A DNA stretch of 64,000 bases from Cyanobium usitatum str. Tous (GTDB lineage: Bacteria; Cyanobacteriota; Cyanobacteriia; PCC-6307; Cyanobiaceae), in the NCBI RefSeq assembly GCF_003011885.1, contig NZ_PXXO01000004.1, positions 62,001-126,000 of the forward strand. The letters are read 5' to 3'. How positions within the stretch are numbered: position 1 is the first letter of the stretch; each line of letters begins with the position of its first letter. Below are positions 1-9,430 of the stretch, in pieces. The position numbers were made by a program, and so were the translations under genes. The notes below the pieces were generated by a model. That model was not told the origin of the DNA, did not search any database, and saw only the letters and a list, made by a program, of their open reading frames with translations.

Positions 1-44
1 CCTAACAGCCTGCGGAGCAATGGTTGGGCCACAGGCTGCTTCAT
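1..44 (-). CDS. Possible 5' end of the next minus-strand gene (edge fragment)
   Basis: An ATG on the minus strand opens a frame that stays open to the left edge, 14 nt after the end of the pyruvate dehydrogenase E2 gene. Only 14 codons are visible, too few for a family call. It could equally be untranslated sequence. Confidence 0.2.
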   Translation of the reverse strand, partial: MKQPVAQPLLRRLL

Positions 45-57
45 CTCGATAGGGGCT

Positions 58-1395
58 TCAGAACGCCAGGCTTTCTGGGTTGGTCTCGATCAGATGAGCC
101 AGATCCTTGAGGAAGGCAGCCGCCTGGGCGCCATAAATAGTGCGGTGGTCGCAGGTGAGATTCACCTGCATTTGATTGGCCACCCGAATCGAACCGTCCT
201 TGCCAGCGACCACTGCGGGCCGGGAGGCGGCCACCGCCAGGATGGCGCCGGTGCCTGGGGGCAGGATTGCGTCGAAGCGATCCACACCAAACATGCCCAG
301 GTTGGAGAGGGTGAAGGTGCCAGTGCTGTATTCCTCAGGCTGGAGCTGCTTGCTGCGGGCCCGCGCCACCAGGTCGGCCCAGTTGCGGGCCATGGCATAG
401 ATATCGGTCTTATCGGCGTTGGCCAGCACCGGTGTGATCAGGCCGCCGTCTTCCATGGCTACGGCCACGGCCACATTCACTGAGGCGGGAAAAGCCATGG
501 CAGTGCCATCGGCGCTGGTGGCTGCATTTACCTGGGGATGGCGCGCCAGCACCACGCCCACGGCCTTGGCCAGCAGGGCAGTCATCGTGAGGCCCTTGGG
601 CTTCACCTGCTTGTAGAAAGCATCGAGCTTGGTGGTGGTGATTGTGTATCCCACCCGGAAACAGGGCACCGCCAAGCTGGCGAACATGTTGCGGTTGACC
701 GCGTTTTGCAGCGTGTTGAAGTTCACGCTCTCACCGGGCCGGCCGAAGGCATCGCCGGCGGGAGCTGGGGCAGGCGCGGCTGCACCATTGGAAGCGGCAG
801 GTGCGTAGGCGGGGCCTGATCCCTCAGCAACCCGCGGCACCGTGATCGGCTGACCAGTGGCAGCCATCACGTCTTCCGCCTGGATGCGGCCGTGGGGACC
901 GCTGCCGCGCAGGGCAACCAAATCGACACCCAATTGGGAGGCAAGCTTCTTGGCCCGCGGCGAGGCCACCACTCGGCCGCTGGCCGTCGACGCGGGAGCC
1001 ACCACCGGAGCCGCCACAGCTGTTGCAGGGGCAGGGGCTGTTGCAGGCGCAGGAGGTGGGGTTACGGGTGCGGAGGGTGCAGGTGCAGCAGCTGGGGCAG
1101 GGGCGACAGCAGGTTCCGCTGGGGCCTTGGCTGCCACCTCGGCAATCTCAGCCTCGGTTTCGACGATCAGGCCAATTGTTTCGCCCACCGGCGCCGTACC
1201 GCCGGCAGGCATCAACACAGCCGCCAGGTAGCCCTCGTTGAAAGACTCCACGTCCATGTCGGCCTTATCCGACTCGACGACCAGCACGGACTCCCCGCGC
1301 TCAACCTTGTCGCCTGGCTGCTTCAGCCACTCCACGATCTTGCCCTCCGTCATGGTGGAGGAGAGGGCCGGCATGAAGATTTCGTGGGTGGCCAA
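58..1395 (-). CDS. pdhC: Pyruvate dehydrogenase E2, dihydrolipoamide acetyltransferase (445 aa)
   Basis: This is the core acyltransferase of the pyruvate dehydrogenase complex, which transfers acetyl groups from lipoamide to CoA. Residues 1-80 form a lipoyl domain with the lipoylated lysine in ESDKADMDV (about K44). A long Ala/Pro linker (about 88-140) follows, then a peripheral-subunit-binding domain (SPRAKKLASQLGVDL to GRIQAEDV, about 144-178) and the catalytic domain. The active-site histidine lies in CDHRTIYG (about H417); the IYG form in place of the more common DG is, from memory, usual in cyanobacterial and plastid E2. One lipoyl domain is present. lipB, which supplies the octanoyl group for lipoylation, lies about 2.6 kb upstream on the same strand. 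Confidence 0.95.
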   Translation of the reverse strand: MATHEIFMPALSSTMTEGKIVEWLKQPGDKVERGESVLVVESDKADMDVESFNEGYLAAVLMPAGGTAPVGETIGLIVETEAEIAEVAAKAPAEPAVAPAPAAAPAPSAPVTPPPAPATAPAPATAVAAPVVAPASTASGRVVASPRAKKLASQLGVDLVALRGSGPHGRIQAEDVMAATGQPITVPRVAEGSGPAYAPAASNGAAAPAPAPAGDAFGRPGESVNFNTLQNAVNRNMFASLAVPCFRVGYTITTTKLDAFYKQVKPKGLTMTALLAKAVGVVLARHPQVNAATSADGTAMAFPASVNVAVAVAMEDGGLITPVLANADKTDIYAMARNWADLVARARSKQLQPEEYSTGTFTLSNLGMFGVDRFDAILPPGTGAILAVAASRPAVVAGKDGSIRVANQMQVNLTCDHRTIYGAQAAAFLKDLAHLIETNPESLAF

Positions 1396-1446
1396 CGGAG
1401 GTCTGCCGTGTAATCGGCTGATTTTACGCGGCTCCCGCCAGGGGGA

Positions 1447-1887
1447 TCAGCCGGCCTCGATGGCCTCGATCACGCCATCGCGCACCAGCACAGCCGCCTG
1501 CAACTTTTCAACCAGGTTGTCGCCCACCTGCACATCGCAGACGCTCTCGATCTGGCCTTGCTCCACGATTTGCTCCATTTCCAGTTCACGCACCTGGCGC
1601 TGCTGCTCCAGCATCTGGCGCTTCTGCTCCTCCAGCTCGGCGCGCTTTGCCGCCACCTGCTGCTGCACTGAAGCCACCTGCTCCTGCACCCGGGGGTCGA
1701 GGGGGTTGGCGCTCTGGCGGCGGATCTCGTCTACCAGTTGCTGACCCTCCTGCTCTAGCTGGGACAACTGGGCGTCGACATTGGCGATGGCATTGCTTAG
1801 CTCTCGCTCGGCGTCCTCCTTCCAACGGGGGGTAACCACGGCACGCACGGTGATGGTGCGTTTGATCGTGAGGGAGCCGTCAGCCAT
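1447..1887 (-). CDS. YlqD-like coiled-coil protein (146 aa)
   Basis: This small protein has a beta-rich start (SLTIKRTITVRAVVTPRWK), a long Gln/Glu-rich coiled coil (about residues 25-105), and a C-terminal beta segment (VGDNLVEKLQAAVLVRDGVI). That architecture matches the YlqD family (DUF2869) of cyanobacteria and Firmicutes, whose function is not established. It has no signal peptide or membrane segment. It lies between the acyl-CoA synthetase and E2 genes on the same strand, with 51 nt to E2, so co-transcription is plausible. Confidence 0.75.
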   Translation of the reverse strand: MADGSLTIKRTITVRAVVTPRWKEDAERELSNAIANVDAQLSQLEQEGQQLVDEIRRQSANPLDPRVQEQVASVQQQVAAKRAELEEQKRQMLEQQRQVRELEMEQIVEQGQIESVCDVQVGDNLVEKLQAAVLVRDGVIEAIEAG

Positions 1888-1968
1888 GGGGGATGTAAAT
1901 CAGCGCTCAGGCTGTCAGCAGGGCGCACCGGGGTCAACCGCCGGTTCGCCGCACCGCACCCACAAGCC

Positions 1969-3921
1969 TCAGCGGGGTGCGTAGATCGACTCAATCGCCG
2001 CAGCGTCGCGGGCCGTAATCCGGTCGCGGCGCTGCTTGAGGGTCTGGGTGAGCAGACCGTTATCGAGCGTGAATGGCTCCACCAAGGCCACACCGCTAAG
2101 GCGTTCGTCGGGGCGGGAGCCGGGGCGGGCGGCCAGCAGCCGGTTGCACTCCCGCGTCAGAGCCCGCAACAGGGCCAGATCGTTTGACTCCGCCGCCTCC
2201 TTGGGCACCACCAGGGCGCCGAGCTGCTTGCGGTCCTGGCCCACCACCAGCACCTGCTCGATCAAGGGGCTGGCCACCAGGGCCTCCTCGAGGGGGCCGG
2301 GCTCGATGTTTTCGCCGCTGCTGAGCACGATCGTGTCCTTAGCCCGGCCGGTGAGCACCAGGGAGCCGTCGGGCAGCAAGTGGCCCAGATCGCCGGTGTC
2401 AAACCAGCCTTCGCTATCAAGCACAGCCGCGCTGGCCTCCGGCTTGCCCCAGTAGCCCGCCATCACCTGAGGTCCCCGGGCCAGCACCCGGCCCCGCTGC
2501 CCCAGGGCCAGCAGCTCGCCGGATTCGGGATCAACGATCCGCAGGCTGGTGCCCGCCAGGGGCTGGCCGGCGCTGCCGCGGCGGTTGGCCCAACGGCGCC
2601 GGCAGGTGAGCACGGGACTGGTTTCGGTGAGGCCGTAGCCCACCAGCAGCTCGATGCCGATGGCCTCGAAGAAGCCATCCACGTGCATGGCCAGAGCACC
2701 GCCACCGCTGATCGCCGTGCGCAGCCGGCCGCCCACCAGCTGCTGGCGCAGCTTCGGCCAGAGGAACGACGCCGCCAGCCGGTGCAGGGGCCAGCGCAGC
2801 AAGGCCAACCCCGCGGCGCCGAGCCGGGCCGGCCAGTCCTCCGGCGCAAGGGTGAGATCGAGGGCCTGGCGGCGACAGCGGCCAAAAGCGCGGCTATTGG
2901 CCAGGGCCGCGCCCAGCAGCCGCTGGCGCGAGGCCGGCATGGCCGCCAGGGCGTCGTCAAAGCCAGAGAGCAGGGCCTCCCACAGCCTCGGCACACTTAT
3001 CAAATAGTGGGGTTTTACCCGCTGCAGATCGGCGCGCAGCTGCTTGAGGGTTGTGTAGGTCTGGCGGCAGCCGCAGGCCAGCAGGAAATACTCAGCGCTG
3101 CGCTCGTAGGAGTGCCAGATCGGCAGCACGCTCACCACCCGGTCGCCGGGCTGGGGTGCCACGGCCACCCCCAGGTGGCGCAGCTGGTGCAGCAAGTTTG
3201 AGTGGCTCAGGGGCACACCCTTGGGCTGCCCCGTGGTGCCAGAGGTGTACAAAATCGTGGCGAGGCGGGCCCCATCAGCCGGTGGTGGCGGGGCCGGCGT
3301 GCCGCAGGCCAACGCCGCCGCCCCGCGCTCGAGCAGTTCGCCCCAACTGAAACAGGGCCCTGGCGCCGCCCCCGCATCCCGTTCCCCCTCCAACAGCACC
3401 ACAAAGCGCAAGCGCGACCTTGTTTCAGTGGAGATATTCAGCTTTGCAAGCAGGGCGGCCGACTCCACCACCAGGCCGCAAGCGCCGGAATCTTCAAGGA
3501 TGTACGCCAGCTCCTCCACAGGAGCGGCGCTGCCTCTCACCGCATTTGCAGCTCCGGCCCGCATCAGTCCCTGGTCGGCCTGCAGCCAGCGGGGACCGTT
3601 TTCAGCAAATAGGGCCACCACATCACCAGCGCCCACACCCAAGCCGGCAAAGGCCGCCGCAGCCTGCTCAATGCGCTGCTGCAGCTGGCGGTAGCTGAGC
3701 TGCTCGGGCGTGGCCGCATGGGGAGCCTCCAGGGCCAGGGCCTCGCCGTGGCGCGCCGCGAGCACTGGCCAGAGCTGCTCCAACCCGGTGAGGCCGCTCC
3801 AGTCGGCGCGCTGGGCCAGGGCCTGGCGATCGCGGCGACTGCCGCTCCAATGGATTTCAGAGGGGGAGGCGGCGCGGGCCACGGCGGTGGAAGCGGTAGG
3901 GCTTGCCAGCAGTGTTAACAC
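1969..3921 (-). CDS. AMP-dependent long-chain acyl-CoA/ACP synthetase (650 aa)
   Basis: This adenylating enzyme activates fatty acids with ATP. Visible motifs are the P-loop-like TILYTSGTTGQPKG, the aryl/acyl motif VGYGLTETSPV, and the C-terminal hinge region WFDTGDLGHL followed by LTGRAKDTIVLSSGENIEP. About 650 residues fits the FACS/AAS class in cyanobacteria, which recycles free fatty acids released from membranes. The frame opens with GTG at 3921; a GTG at 3882 is an alternative, and neither has a well-spaced ribosome binding site. The exact substrate (acyl-CoA or acyl-ACP) cannot be told from sequence. Confidence 0.88.
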   Translation of the reverse strand: MLTLLASPTASTAVARAASPSEIHWSGSRRDRQALAQRADWSGLTGLEQLWPVLAARHGEALALEAPHAATPEQLSYRQLQQRIEQAAAAFAGLGVGAGDVVALFAENGPRWLQADQGLMRAGAANAVRGSAAPVEELAYILEDSGACGLVVESAALLAKLNISTETRSRLRFVVLLEGERDAGAAPGPCFSWGELLERGAAALACGTPAPPPPADGARLATILYTSGTTGQPKGVPLSHSNLLHQLRHLGVAVAPQPGDRVVSVLPIWHSYERSAEYFLLACGCRQTYTTLKQLRADLQRVKPHYLISVPRLWEALLSGFDDALAAMPASRQRLLGAALANSRAFGRCRRQALDLTLAPEDWPARLGAAGLALLRWPLHRLAASFLWPKLRQQLVGGRLRTAISGGGALAMHVDGFFEAIGIELLVGYGLTETSPVLTCRRRWANRRGSAGQPLAGTSLRIVDPESGELLALGQRGRVLARGPQVMAGYWGKPEASAAVLDSEGWFDTGDLGHLLPDGSLVLTGRAKDTIVLSSGENIEPGPLEEALVASPLIEQVLVVGQDRKQLGALVVPKEAAESNDLALLRALTRECNRLLAARPGSRPDERLSGVALVEPFTLDNGLLTQTLKQRRDRITARDAAAIESIYAPR

Positions 3922-4041
3922 CCTTTGGACTGGCGTCCGCGACCTAACGGCGCCAGGAAGGGTCCTGTTTATTGCTCCTGCCGCCAGCGGCGCACCACCA
4001 GTTCGGGGCTCTGGTGGTCCAGATCCACCGCGGCTCAGCAG

Positions 4042-4725
4042 TCACAGCTTGAACACCCCATCCTGGGGATTGGATGGCCGCAGCACCAGGCCGAAACGGC
4101 TGGCAAAAGCATCCAGCAGGGGCTGGCGCAGCTGCTGGGCGTTGAGCTGCGGCCGCCAATCCACCAGACGCCCCACGGGCCGATCACGGAGTCCACAGGG
4201 CACCACTGCCGCAAAGCCAGCCAGGTCGCAATCCACATTCAGGGCCAGGCCGTGCTGGCTGATCCAGCGCCTGGCCCCCACACCGATCGCCGCCAGCTTG
4301 CGGCCCTCCAGCCACACCCCGGTGAGCCCATCGATCCGCTCGCCCTGCAGTTCCAGACCCGCCATCACATCGATCACCACCTGCTCAAGTTGGCGCAGAT
4401 ACAGATGCAGGTCAGCGCCGTGGCGCTGCAAATTGAGCACCGGGTAGAGCACCAGCTGGCCCGGGGCGTGGTGGGTCACCTCGCCGCCACGGTCAATGCG
4501 GTGCAGGGGCAGGGGCGGTGCGGCGGGATCGAAGCGCAGAAAGGCCTCCGATGCGCCGCGGCCCAGGGTGTAGCAGGGCTCATGCTCAAGCAGGACCACG
4601 GTGTCAGGGCCCTCGGGATAGTCCAGCAGCCGCTGCTGCAGCTGGCGCTGGACCGCCCAGGCCCGTTCAAACGGCACCGGGACCGTCGCTTCAAAAAGGA
4701 TTGCATCGAGGTTGGGGGATATCAC
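4042..4725 (-). CDS. lipB: Octanoyl-[ACP]:protein N-octanoyltransferase LipB (227 aa)
   Basis: The enzyme moves octanoyl groups from ACP to lipoyl domains, the first step of lipoate synthesis. The signature [17 protein letters not shown], the catalytic lysine segment [19 protein letters not shown] and the catalytic-cysteine segment [11 protein letters not shown] are all present, and length is normal. The start is GTG at 4725. The gene is divergent from hpf/lrtA with only about 51 nt between them. Its product would modify the E2 subunit encoded at the left end of the window. Confidence 0.93.
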   Translation of the reverse strand: MISPNLDAILFEATVPVPFERAWAVQRQLQQRLLDYPEGPDTVVLLEHEPCYTLGRGASEAFLRFDPAAPPLPLHRIDRGGEVTHHAPGQLVLYPVLNLQRHGADLHLYLRQLEQVVIDVMAGLELQGERIDGLTGVWLEGRKLAAIGVGARRWISQHGLALNVDCDLAGFAAVVPCGLRDRPVGRLVDWRPQLNAQQLRQPLLDAFASRFGLVLRPSNPQDGVFKL

Positions 4726-4776
4726 AAGCCGTTCTTAGCGTTGGTGCACCAGAAGACCGGAGGCGGTTGCCATCTG

Positions 4777-5367
4777 ATGAAACTGCTGATCCATGGCCGC
4801 AATCTTGACGTCACTCCCGCCATTCGGGAGTACACCGAAACCAAGCTGACCCGCGCCATTCACCACTTTGAGGGCCTTGTTAAAGAGGCCGATGTGCACC
4901 TGTCGGTGGCCCGCAATCCCCGGGTGCCGCAGCAAACGGTTGAAGTCACGATGTTTGCCAATGGCACCGTGATCCGCGCCCAGGAGCGCAGCGACAACCT
5001 CTACGCCAGCATCGACCTGGTGGCCAGCAAGCTCAGCCGCCAGCTGCTCCGCTACAAGGACCGCATCCAGGAGCAGGCCCAGGGGCCGGTGCATCGCTCC
5101 GCCCGCGATGAGGAGGCCGGCGCCGCCGCCAATCTGCCGGCACCTGGTAGCAGCTTGGTGGACGGCAAGGAGCCCGAACTGCCCAGCAGGGGCGTACGGC
5201 GCAAGTACTACGACATGCCCTCGATGAGCATCGACGATGCCCTGCACCAGCTGGAGCTGATCGACCACGACTTCTACGTCTTCCGCGACGCCGAAAGTGG
5301 CCAGATCCAGGTGGTTTATCACCGCAACCATGGCGGCTTCGGGGTAATCCAGGCCAAAGACGCGTGA
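4777..5367 (+). CDS. lrtA: Ribosome hibernation factor, long HPF / light-repressed protein LrtA (196 aa)
   Basis: This factor dimerises 70S ribosomes in the dark or in stationary phase. The N-terminal S30AE domain (MKLLIHGRNLDVTPAIREY, about 1-100) is followed by a linker and a C-terminal dimerisation domain (KYYDMPSMSIDDALHQLEL to NHGGFGVIQ). Two domains make it the long form, as in cyanobacterial LrtA. The frame stays open far upstream, antisense to lipB, but homology begins at the ATG at 4777. The stop overlaps the deoC GTG start by 4 nt, implying translational coupling. Confidence 0.92.
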   Translation: MKLLIHGRNLDVTPAIREYTETKLTRAIHHFEGLVKEADVHLSVARNPRVPQQTVEVTMFANGTVIRAQERSDNLYASIDLVASKLSRQLLRYKDRIQEQAQGPVHRSARDEEAGAAANLPAPGSSLVDGKEPELPSRGVRRKYYDMPSMSIDDALHQLELIDHDFYVFRDAESGQIQVVYHRNHGGFGVIQAKDA

Positions 5368-6032
5368 GCGCCGACCGGCCCGACCTAGCCCCCCTGATCG
5401 ACCACGCCCTGCTGGATCCGCACCACGGCAGCAGCGCCGTGCGCCAGTGCTGCGAGGAAGCCCGCCATTTCGGCTTTGCCGGGGTGTGCGTGGCCTCCCG
5501 CTGGGTGGCCAGCGCCAGGGAGCAGCTGCCCCTTGAGGGCAAGGGCGCCAGCCCCCACTTGATCGCCGTGGTGGGCTTCCCCTTCGGCGCCGTGCCGGCG
5601 GCGGTGAAGCTGGCCGAAGCGGTGGCCGCAGCTGAGGCCGGCGCCGACGAACTGGACGTGGTGCCCGATTTCGGCGCCCTGGCGGACCGGCAGAGCACGC
5701 CTATCCACGACGAACTCGCCGCCATCTGCGAGCTGGGCCTGCCGGTGAAGGTGATCCTGGAGGTGGGCAGGCTCGATCCCGACTCCCTGGCCCTGCTGGT
5801 GGAGATCAGCATCGATGCCGGCGCCCGCTTCCTTAAAAGCGGCAGCGGCTTCGGACCAGCGGTAACGGTGGACCACATCGAACAGCTGCGCCAGCTGGCC
5901 CGCGGTCGGGCAGCAATCAAGGCCTCCGGTGGCATCGCCAACCTGGAGCAGGCCCTCGCCCTGGTGGAGGCTGGCGCCACCCGGCTCGGCACCAGCCGCG
6001 GCGTGGCCCTGGCCCAGGCGATGCGGGGCTGA
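5364..6032 (+). CDS. deoC: Deoxyribose-phosphate aldolase DeoC (222 aa)
   Basis: The enzyme cleaves 2-deoxyribose 5-phosphate to glyceraldehyde 3-phosphate and acetaldehyde in deoxynucleoside salvage. The Schiff-base lysine lies in AGARFLKSGSGFG, and the second lysine segment is RAAIKASGGIANLEQAL. LIDHALLDPHHG at the N-terminus corresponds to the usual IDHTLL start. The GTG start at 5364 overlaps the lrtA stop (GTGA), and recO follows after 7 nt, giving an lrtA-deoC-recO unit. Confidence 0.92.
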   Translation: MSADRPDLAPLIDHALLDPHHGSSAVRQCCEEARHFGFAGVCVASRWVASAREQLPLEGKGASPHLIAVVGFPFGAVPAAVKLAEAVAAAEAGADELDVVPDFGALADRQSTPIHDELAAICELGLPVKVILEVGRLDPDSLALLVEISIDAGARFLKSGSGFGPAVTVDHIEQLRQLARGRAAIKASGGIANLEQALALVEAGATRLGTSRGVALAQAMRG

Positions 6033-6039
6033 AGCAACA

Positions 6040-6834
6040 GTGCCGGAGCAAAGCCTCGAAGGGTTGGCGCTGAGCTGCCGGCCCCTGGGCGAAAACGACA
6101 GGCTGCTCACCCTGCTCAGCGACGAGGAGGGGGTGGTGCGGCTGGCCGTACCGGGGGCGCGCAGACCCCGCAGCAGCCTGGCCGCCGCCGTGCCCCTGAG
6201 CCATCTACGCCTGCAGGTGGGCGGTCGCAGCGGCCTGAGACGGGTGCGGCAACTGAAGGTGCTGCGCAGCTACAGCGGCCTGGCCCAGCAGCTTGAGGCC
6301 CTCGCCGCCGCCCAGGCCCTGATGGAGCTCTGTTTGGCCCTGGTGCCAAGCGACGCACCCTCAGCCGGCATCTTGGGAGACCTACTGATGCAGCTGGGCC
6401 GCCTCGACGCCTTGGTGCGGGAGCGGGGCTGCGACCTAGAAGCCCTGGCAATCGCAGTGCAGGGCAGCGTCCACCTGCTGGCCCTTGGCGGCTACGCCCT
6501 ACCCCTGGGCTGCTGCAGCCGCAGTGGCGAGACCCTGGATCCACCCGTGGGCGATTGGGATTGGCGCTGCAGCCTGGTGCCGAGCGAAGGGTTGGTGATC
6601 GGTGGCGTGCCGGGGGCACGGGTGGTGCTCAATGCATCCGAACTGGCCCTGCTGCAACGGCTGCTGCGGCCCAACCTGCCCCGCCGGCGCGATGGCGAAC
6701 TAATGGGCCCCCTGCCGGTGTGGCTGCACCTGCTGGAGCTGGTGGAGCACTGGTGCCAGGAGCATCTCAGCCGCAAACCCCGGGCCTTTCGGCTGCTGCG
6801 CACCGGCTTAGCAGCCGGGACTGCGCCATCATGA
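6040..6834 (+). CDS. recO: DNA repair protein RecO (264 aa)
   Basis: RecO anneals single strands and helps load RecA in the RecF pathway. The N-terminal OB-fold segment ALSCRPLGENDRLLTLLSDEEG and the following VPGARRPRSSLAA match RecO, and the length is normal. The start is the GTG at 6040. One difference from many RecO proteins is that I see no clear four-cysteine zinc motif; only scattered cysteines occur near LGCCSRSG. Confidence 0.85.
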   Translation: MPEQSLEGLALSCRPLGENDRLLTLLSDEEGVVRLAVPGARRPRSSLAAAVPLSHLRLQVGGRSGLRRVRQLKVLRSYSGLAQQLEALAAAQALMELCLALVPSDAPSAGILGDLLMQLGRLDALVRERGCDLEALAIAVQGSVHLLALGGYALPLGCCSRSGETLDPPVGDWDWRCSLVPSEGLVIGGVPGARVVLNASELALLQRLLRPNLPRRRDGELMGPLPVWLHLLELVEHWCQEHLSRKPRAFRLLRTGLAAGTAPS

Positions 6835-6859
6835 CGAGTCAGCAGCAATACGAGCCAGT

Positions 6860-8200
6860 TTGAGCGGCAGTTCCAACGCCACCGGATTGCAGGGCGTTCT
6901 GGCGCTGCCCGATTTCCGCTGGCTCTGGCTTGGCCAGATCTTTTCCCAGCTGGCAGACAAGTTTTACATCGTGCTGATGGTGTTCCTGATCGCCCAGACC
7001 TGGGTGAAGGGAACGCCTGAGGCCAACCCAGCCCTGGCGGAAGCCGCCTCGGCAATCCGGCTGGACCTGCCCGAGACCCGGGCCCAGATGATCACCCTGC
7101 TGGCCACGGGGATCTACGTGGCCAACACGATTCCAGCCATGCTGCTGGGCACTGTCGCCGGGGTCTGGGCCGACCGCTGGCCCAAGCGGGGCGTGATGGT
7201 GGCCTCCAACGGCCTGCGGGCGTTGCTGGTCTTGCTAGCTCCCCTATGCCTGGTGGAGGGCCCCGAGTGGCTGGGGCTGAGCTGGGGTTACTGGGGTCTG
7301 GTGCTGATGACCTTTTTCGAGTCGGTGCTCACCCAGTTTTTTGCGCCGGCCGAACAAGCAGCCCTACCCCAGCTGGTGCCAAGCGACCAGTTGCTGGCAG
7401 CAAACTCGCTCTATCAGGCCACCAGCATGGCCGCCACGATCGTGGGCTTTGCCCTGGGTGATCCGATCCTGCGGCTCCTAGACCTGGGCCTGCAACGAAT
7501 CGGCATCAGCGGCGGTGAATTTTTGCTGCTGCCGCTTTGCTATGGCCTGGCGGCAGTAGCCATCAGCCGAATCCGCTGGCAGGAGCCGCCTCGGGCACCG
7601 AGCCGCACAACCGTTTGGCAAGAGATCGGCGAGGGGCTTCAGGTGCTGCGGGAGCGGCCGCGGGTGTTCAGCGCCATGGTGCAGCTGGTGTTGCTCTACA
7701 GCCTGCTTGCCGCCCTTTACGTGCTGGCGATCAGCCTGGCGGCGGCTATCCCCGGGCTTGGCCCCACCCAGTTTGGAACCCTGCTGGCGATGAGCGGCCT
7801 GGGCCTGGCCATTGGGGCCCTGGCCGTGGCCCAGCTGGGCCAGGGGCTCAACCGCCGCCACCTGGCTGCCACAGGCCTGGGCACGATCGGCTGGAGCCTG
7901 GTGCTGCTGGGTCAGTTGCGCGGCAATTTGGTGTTCACCTTGCTGCTCTGCGGCGTGCTGGGGGTGGGCTCAGCCCTGCTAGCGATTCCCGCCCAAACCA
8001 CAATCCAGGAAGAAACACCGGAAGAGTTGCGCGGCAAGGTGTTTGGCCTGCAAAACAACCTGATCAACGTGGCCCTGAGCCTGCCTTTGGTGCTGGCTGG
8101 GGCGGTGGTGAGCAGATACGGCCTGCTGCCTGTGCTCTGGGGCCTGGCAGCCATTGCCTTGGTGGCGGCCTTATTGGAGCGTCCCTGGAAGCGCTGGTAG
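6860..8200 (+). CDS. Major facilitator superfamily transporter (446 aa)
   Basis: This is an inner-membrane permease with about 12 hydrophobic segments, for example LWLGQIFSQLADKFYIVLMV and LVLLYSLLAALYVLAISLAA. The cytoplasmic loop GVWADRWPKRGVMVASNGLR fits the MFS loop 2-3 motif. The C-terminal half ends with an ELRGKVFGLQNNLINVALSL segment seen in uncharacterised MFS exporters. The start appears to be TTG at 6860, because an ATG 29 nt upstream is in another frame. The substrate is unknown. It lies between recO and a glycosyltransferase. Confidence 0.82.
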   Translation: MSGSSNATGLQGVLALPDFRWLWLGQIFSQLADKFYIVLMVFLIAQTWVKGTPEANPALAEAASAIRLDLPETRAQMITLLATGIYVANTIPAMLLGTVAGVWADRWPKRGVMVASNGLRALLVLLAPLCLVEGPEWLGLSWGYWGLVLMTFFESVLTQFFAPAEQAALPQLVPSDQLLAANSLYQATSMAATIVGFALGDPILRLLDLGLQRIGISGGEFLLLPLCYGLAAVAISRIRWQEPPRAPSRTTVWQEIGEGLQVLRERPRVFSAMVQLVLLYSLLAALYVLAISLAAAIPGLGPTQFGTLLAMSGLGLAIGALAVAQLGQGLNRRHLAATGLGTIGWSLVLLGQLRGNLVFTLLLCGVLGVGSALLAIPAQTTIQEETPEELRGKVFGLQNNLINVALSLPLVLAGAVVSRYGLLPVLWGLAAIALVAALLERPWKRW

Positions 8201-8227
8201 CGTGGGCCTCCGGACGCGCGAGCCCTG

Positions 8228-9430
8228 GTGGCCCACATTGCCTGGCTGGGCAAGAAAACACCGTTCTGCGGCAACGTCACCTACGGACTGAGCACGACCC
8301 ACGCGCTGCGCAGCCGCGGCCATGGCATCAGCTTTATCCACTTCGACACACCCCCCGGCAGCCTGGCTCGCTCCAGCGATGCCCTGCCGGACGCTGACAA
8401 CCAGGGCGACAGCAATGGCGGCGGCCCGGAAGTGGCCCTGCCCTACCTGGTGAAGTCTCAGGTGTACACGATTCCATCGCTGGGGGCCCAGCGGGAATTG
8501 CGCGAATCCCTGGAGCGACTCAAGCCCGACCTGGTACACGCCAGCCTCACCCTGTCCCCCCTCGATTTCCGCCTACCCGATCTCTGCCAGCAGCTGGGGC
8601 TGCCGGTGGTGGCCACCTTTCATCCGGCCTTCGATGCCAGCTTGCGCAACCTCACCGCCGGCACCCAGCAGCTCACTTACCAGCTCTATGGACCCACCCT
8701 GGCCAAATTTGATCGGGTGATCGTGTTTTCGGAGCTGCAGGCGGAGATGCTGCTGCGCCTGGGGGTGCGGGCCGAGCGGCTGGCCGTGATCCCCAACGGC
8801 GTCGACACCGCCATGTGGCAGCCGGCATCGCTGGCCGCCGCTGCCAGCCCAGACCTGCAGGAGCTGCGCCAGCGCTTTGCGGGCCGGCGCGTCTTCCTGT
8901 ACATGGGCCGGGTGGCCACTGAGAAAAACGTCGAGGCCCTGATCAAGGCCTGGCGGCTAGTGCGACCCGCCGGCTGCGTGCTGGTGATAGTGGGCGATGG
9001 CCCCCTGCGCAGTGCGCTGCAGGCCCCTGGAGATGAACCAGATCTGGTGTGGTGGGGCTATGAGCCCAGCCTGGAGCGACGCGTGGCCTTCCAGCAGCTA
9101 GCCGAGGTTTTCCTGCTTCCCTCCCTGGTGGAGGGCCTGAGCCTGGCCCTACTGGAGGCCATGGCAAGCGGCACCGCCTGCATCGCCACCGACGCCGGCG
9201 CCGACGGCGAGGTACTGGAGGGGGGCGCCGGCATCGTGATCAGTACCCAGGGCGTCACCACCCAGCTGCGCACCTTGATCCCGGTGCTGCGCGATCAGCC
9301 GGTGCTTACCGCCGAGCTGGGCCGCAGGGCCAGGGAGCGGGCCCTGGAACGCTACACCCTTGAAGGCAACATCGACGCCCTCGAGAAGCTCTACGCCCAG
9401 CTCATACCCCAGCGCTCACTGGTTGCCTAA
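8228..9430 (+). CDS. dgdA: GT4-family glycosyltransferase, DgdA-like (400 aa)
   Basis: This is a GT-B fold glycosyltransferase. The N-terminus [18 protein letters not shown] and the segment [19 protein letters not shown] resemble the cyanobacterial digalactosyldiacylglycerol synthase (Synechocystis slr1508/DgdA type), which adds the second galactose to thylakoid MGDG. The nucleotide-sugar site shows [18 protein letters not shown] and the E-x7-E element [14 protein letters not shown]. The start is GTG at 8228. Its stop overlaps the pyrF stop by 4 nt at a convergent junction. Family confidence is high; the DgdA assignment rests on memory of that sequence. Confidence 0.68.
   Translation: MAHIAWLGKKTPFCGNVTYGLSTTHALRSRGHGISFIHFDTPPGSLARSSDALPDADNQGDSNGGGPEVALPYLVKSQVYTIPSLGAQRELRESLERLKPDLVHASLTLSPLDFRLPDLCQQLGLPVVATFHPAFDASLRNLTAGTQQLTYQLYGPTLAKFDRVIVFSELQAEMLLRLGVRAERLAVIPNGVDTAMWQPASLAAAASPDLQELRQRFAGRRVFLYMGRVATEKNVEALIKAWRLVRPAGCVLVIVGDGPLRSALQAPGDEPDLVWWGYEPSLERRVAFQQLAEVFLLPSLVEGLSLALLEAMASGTACIATDAGADGEVLEGGAGIVISTQGVTTQLRTLIPVLRDQPVLTAELGRRARERALERYTLEGNIDALEKLYAQLIPQRSLVA

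Noticed and set aside
3925-4776. The hpf/lrtA frame stays open for about 280 codons upstream of its ATG, suggesting a fusion protein
   Set aside because: The extension is the antisense frame of lipB and shows no domain; conserved sequence begins exactly at the ATG at 4777.
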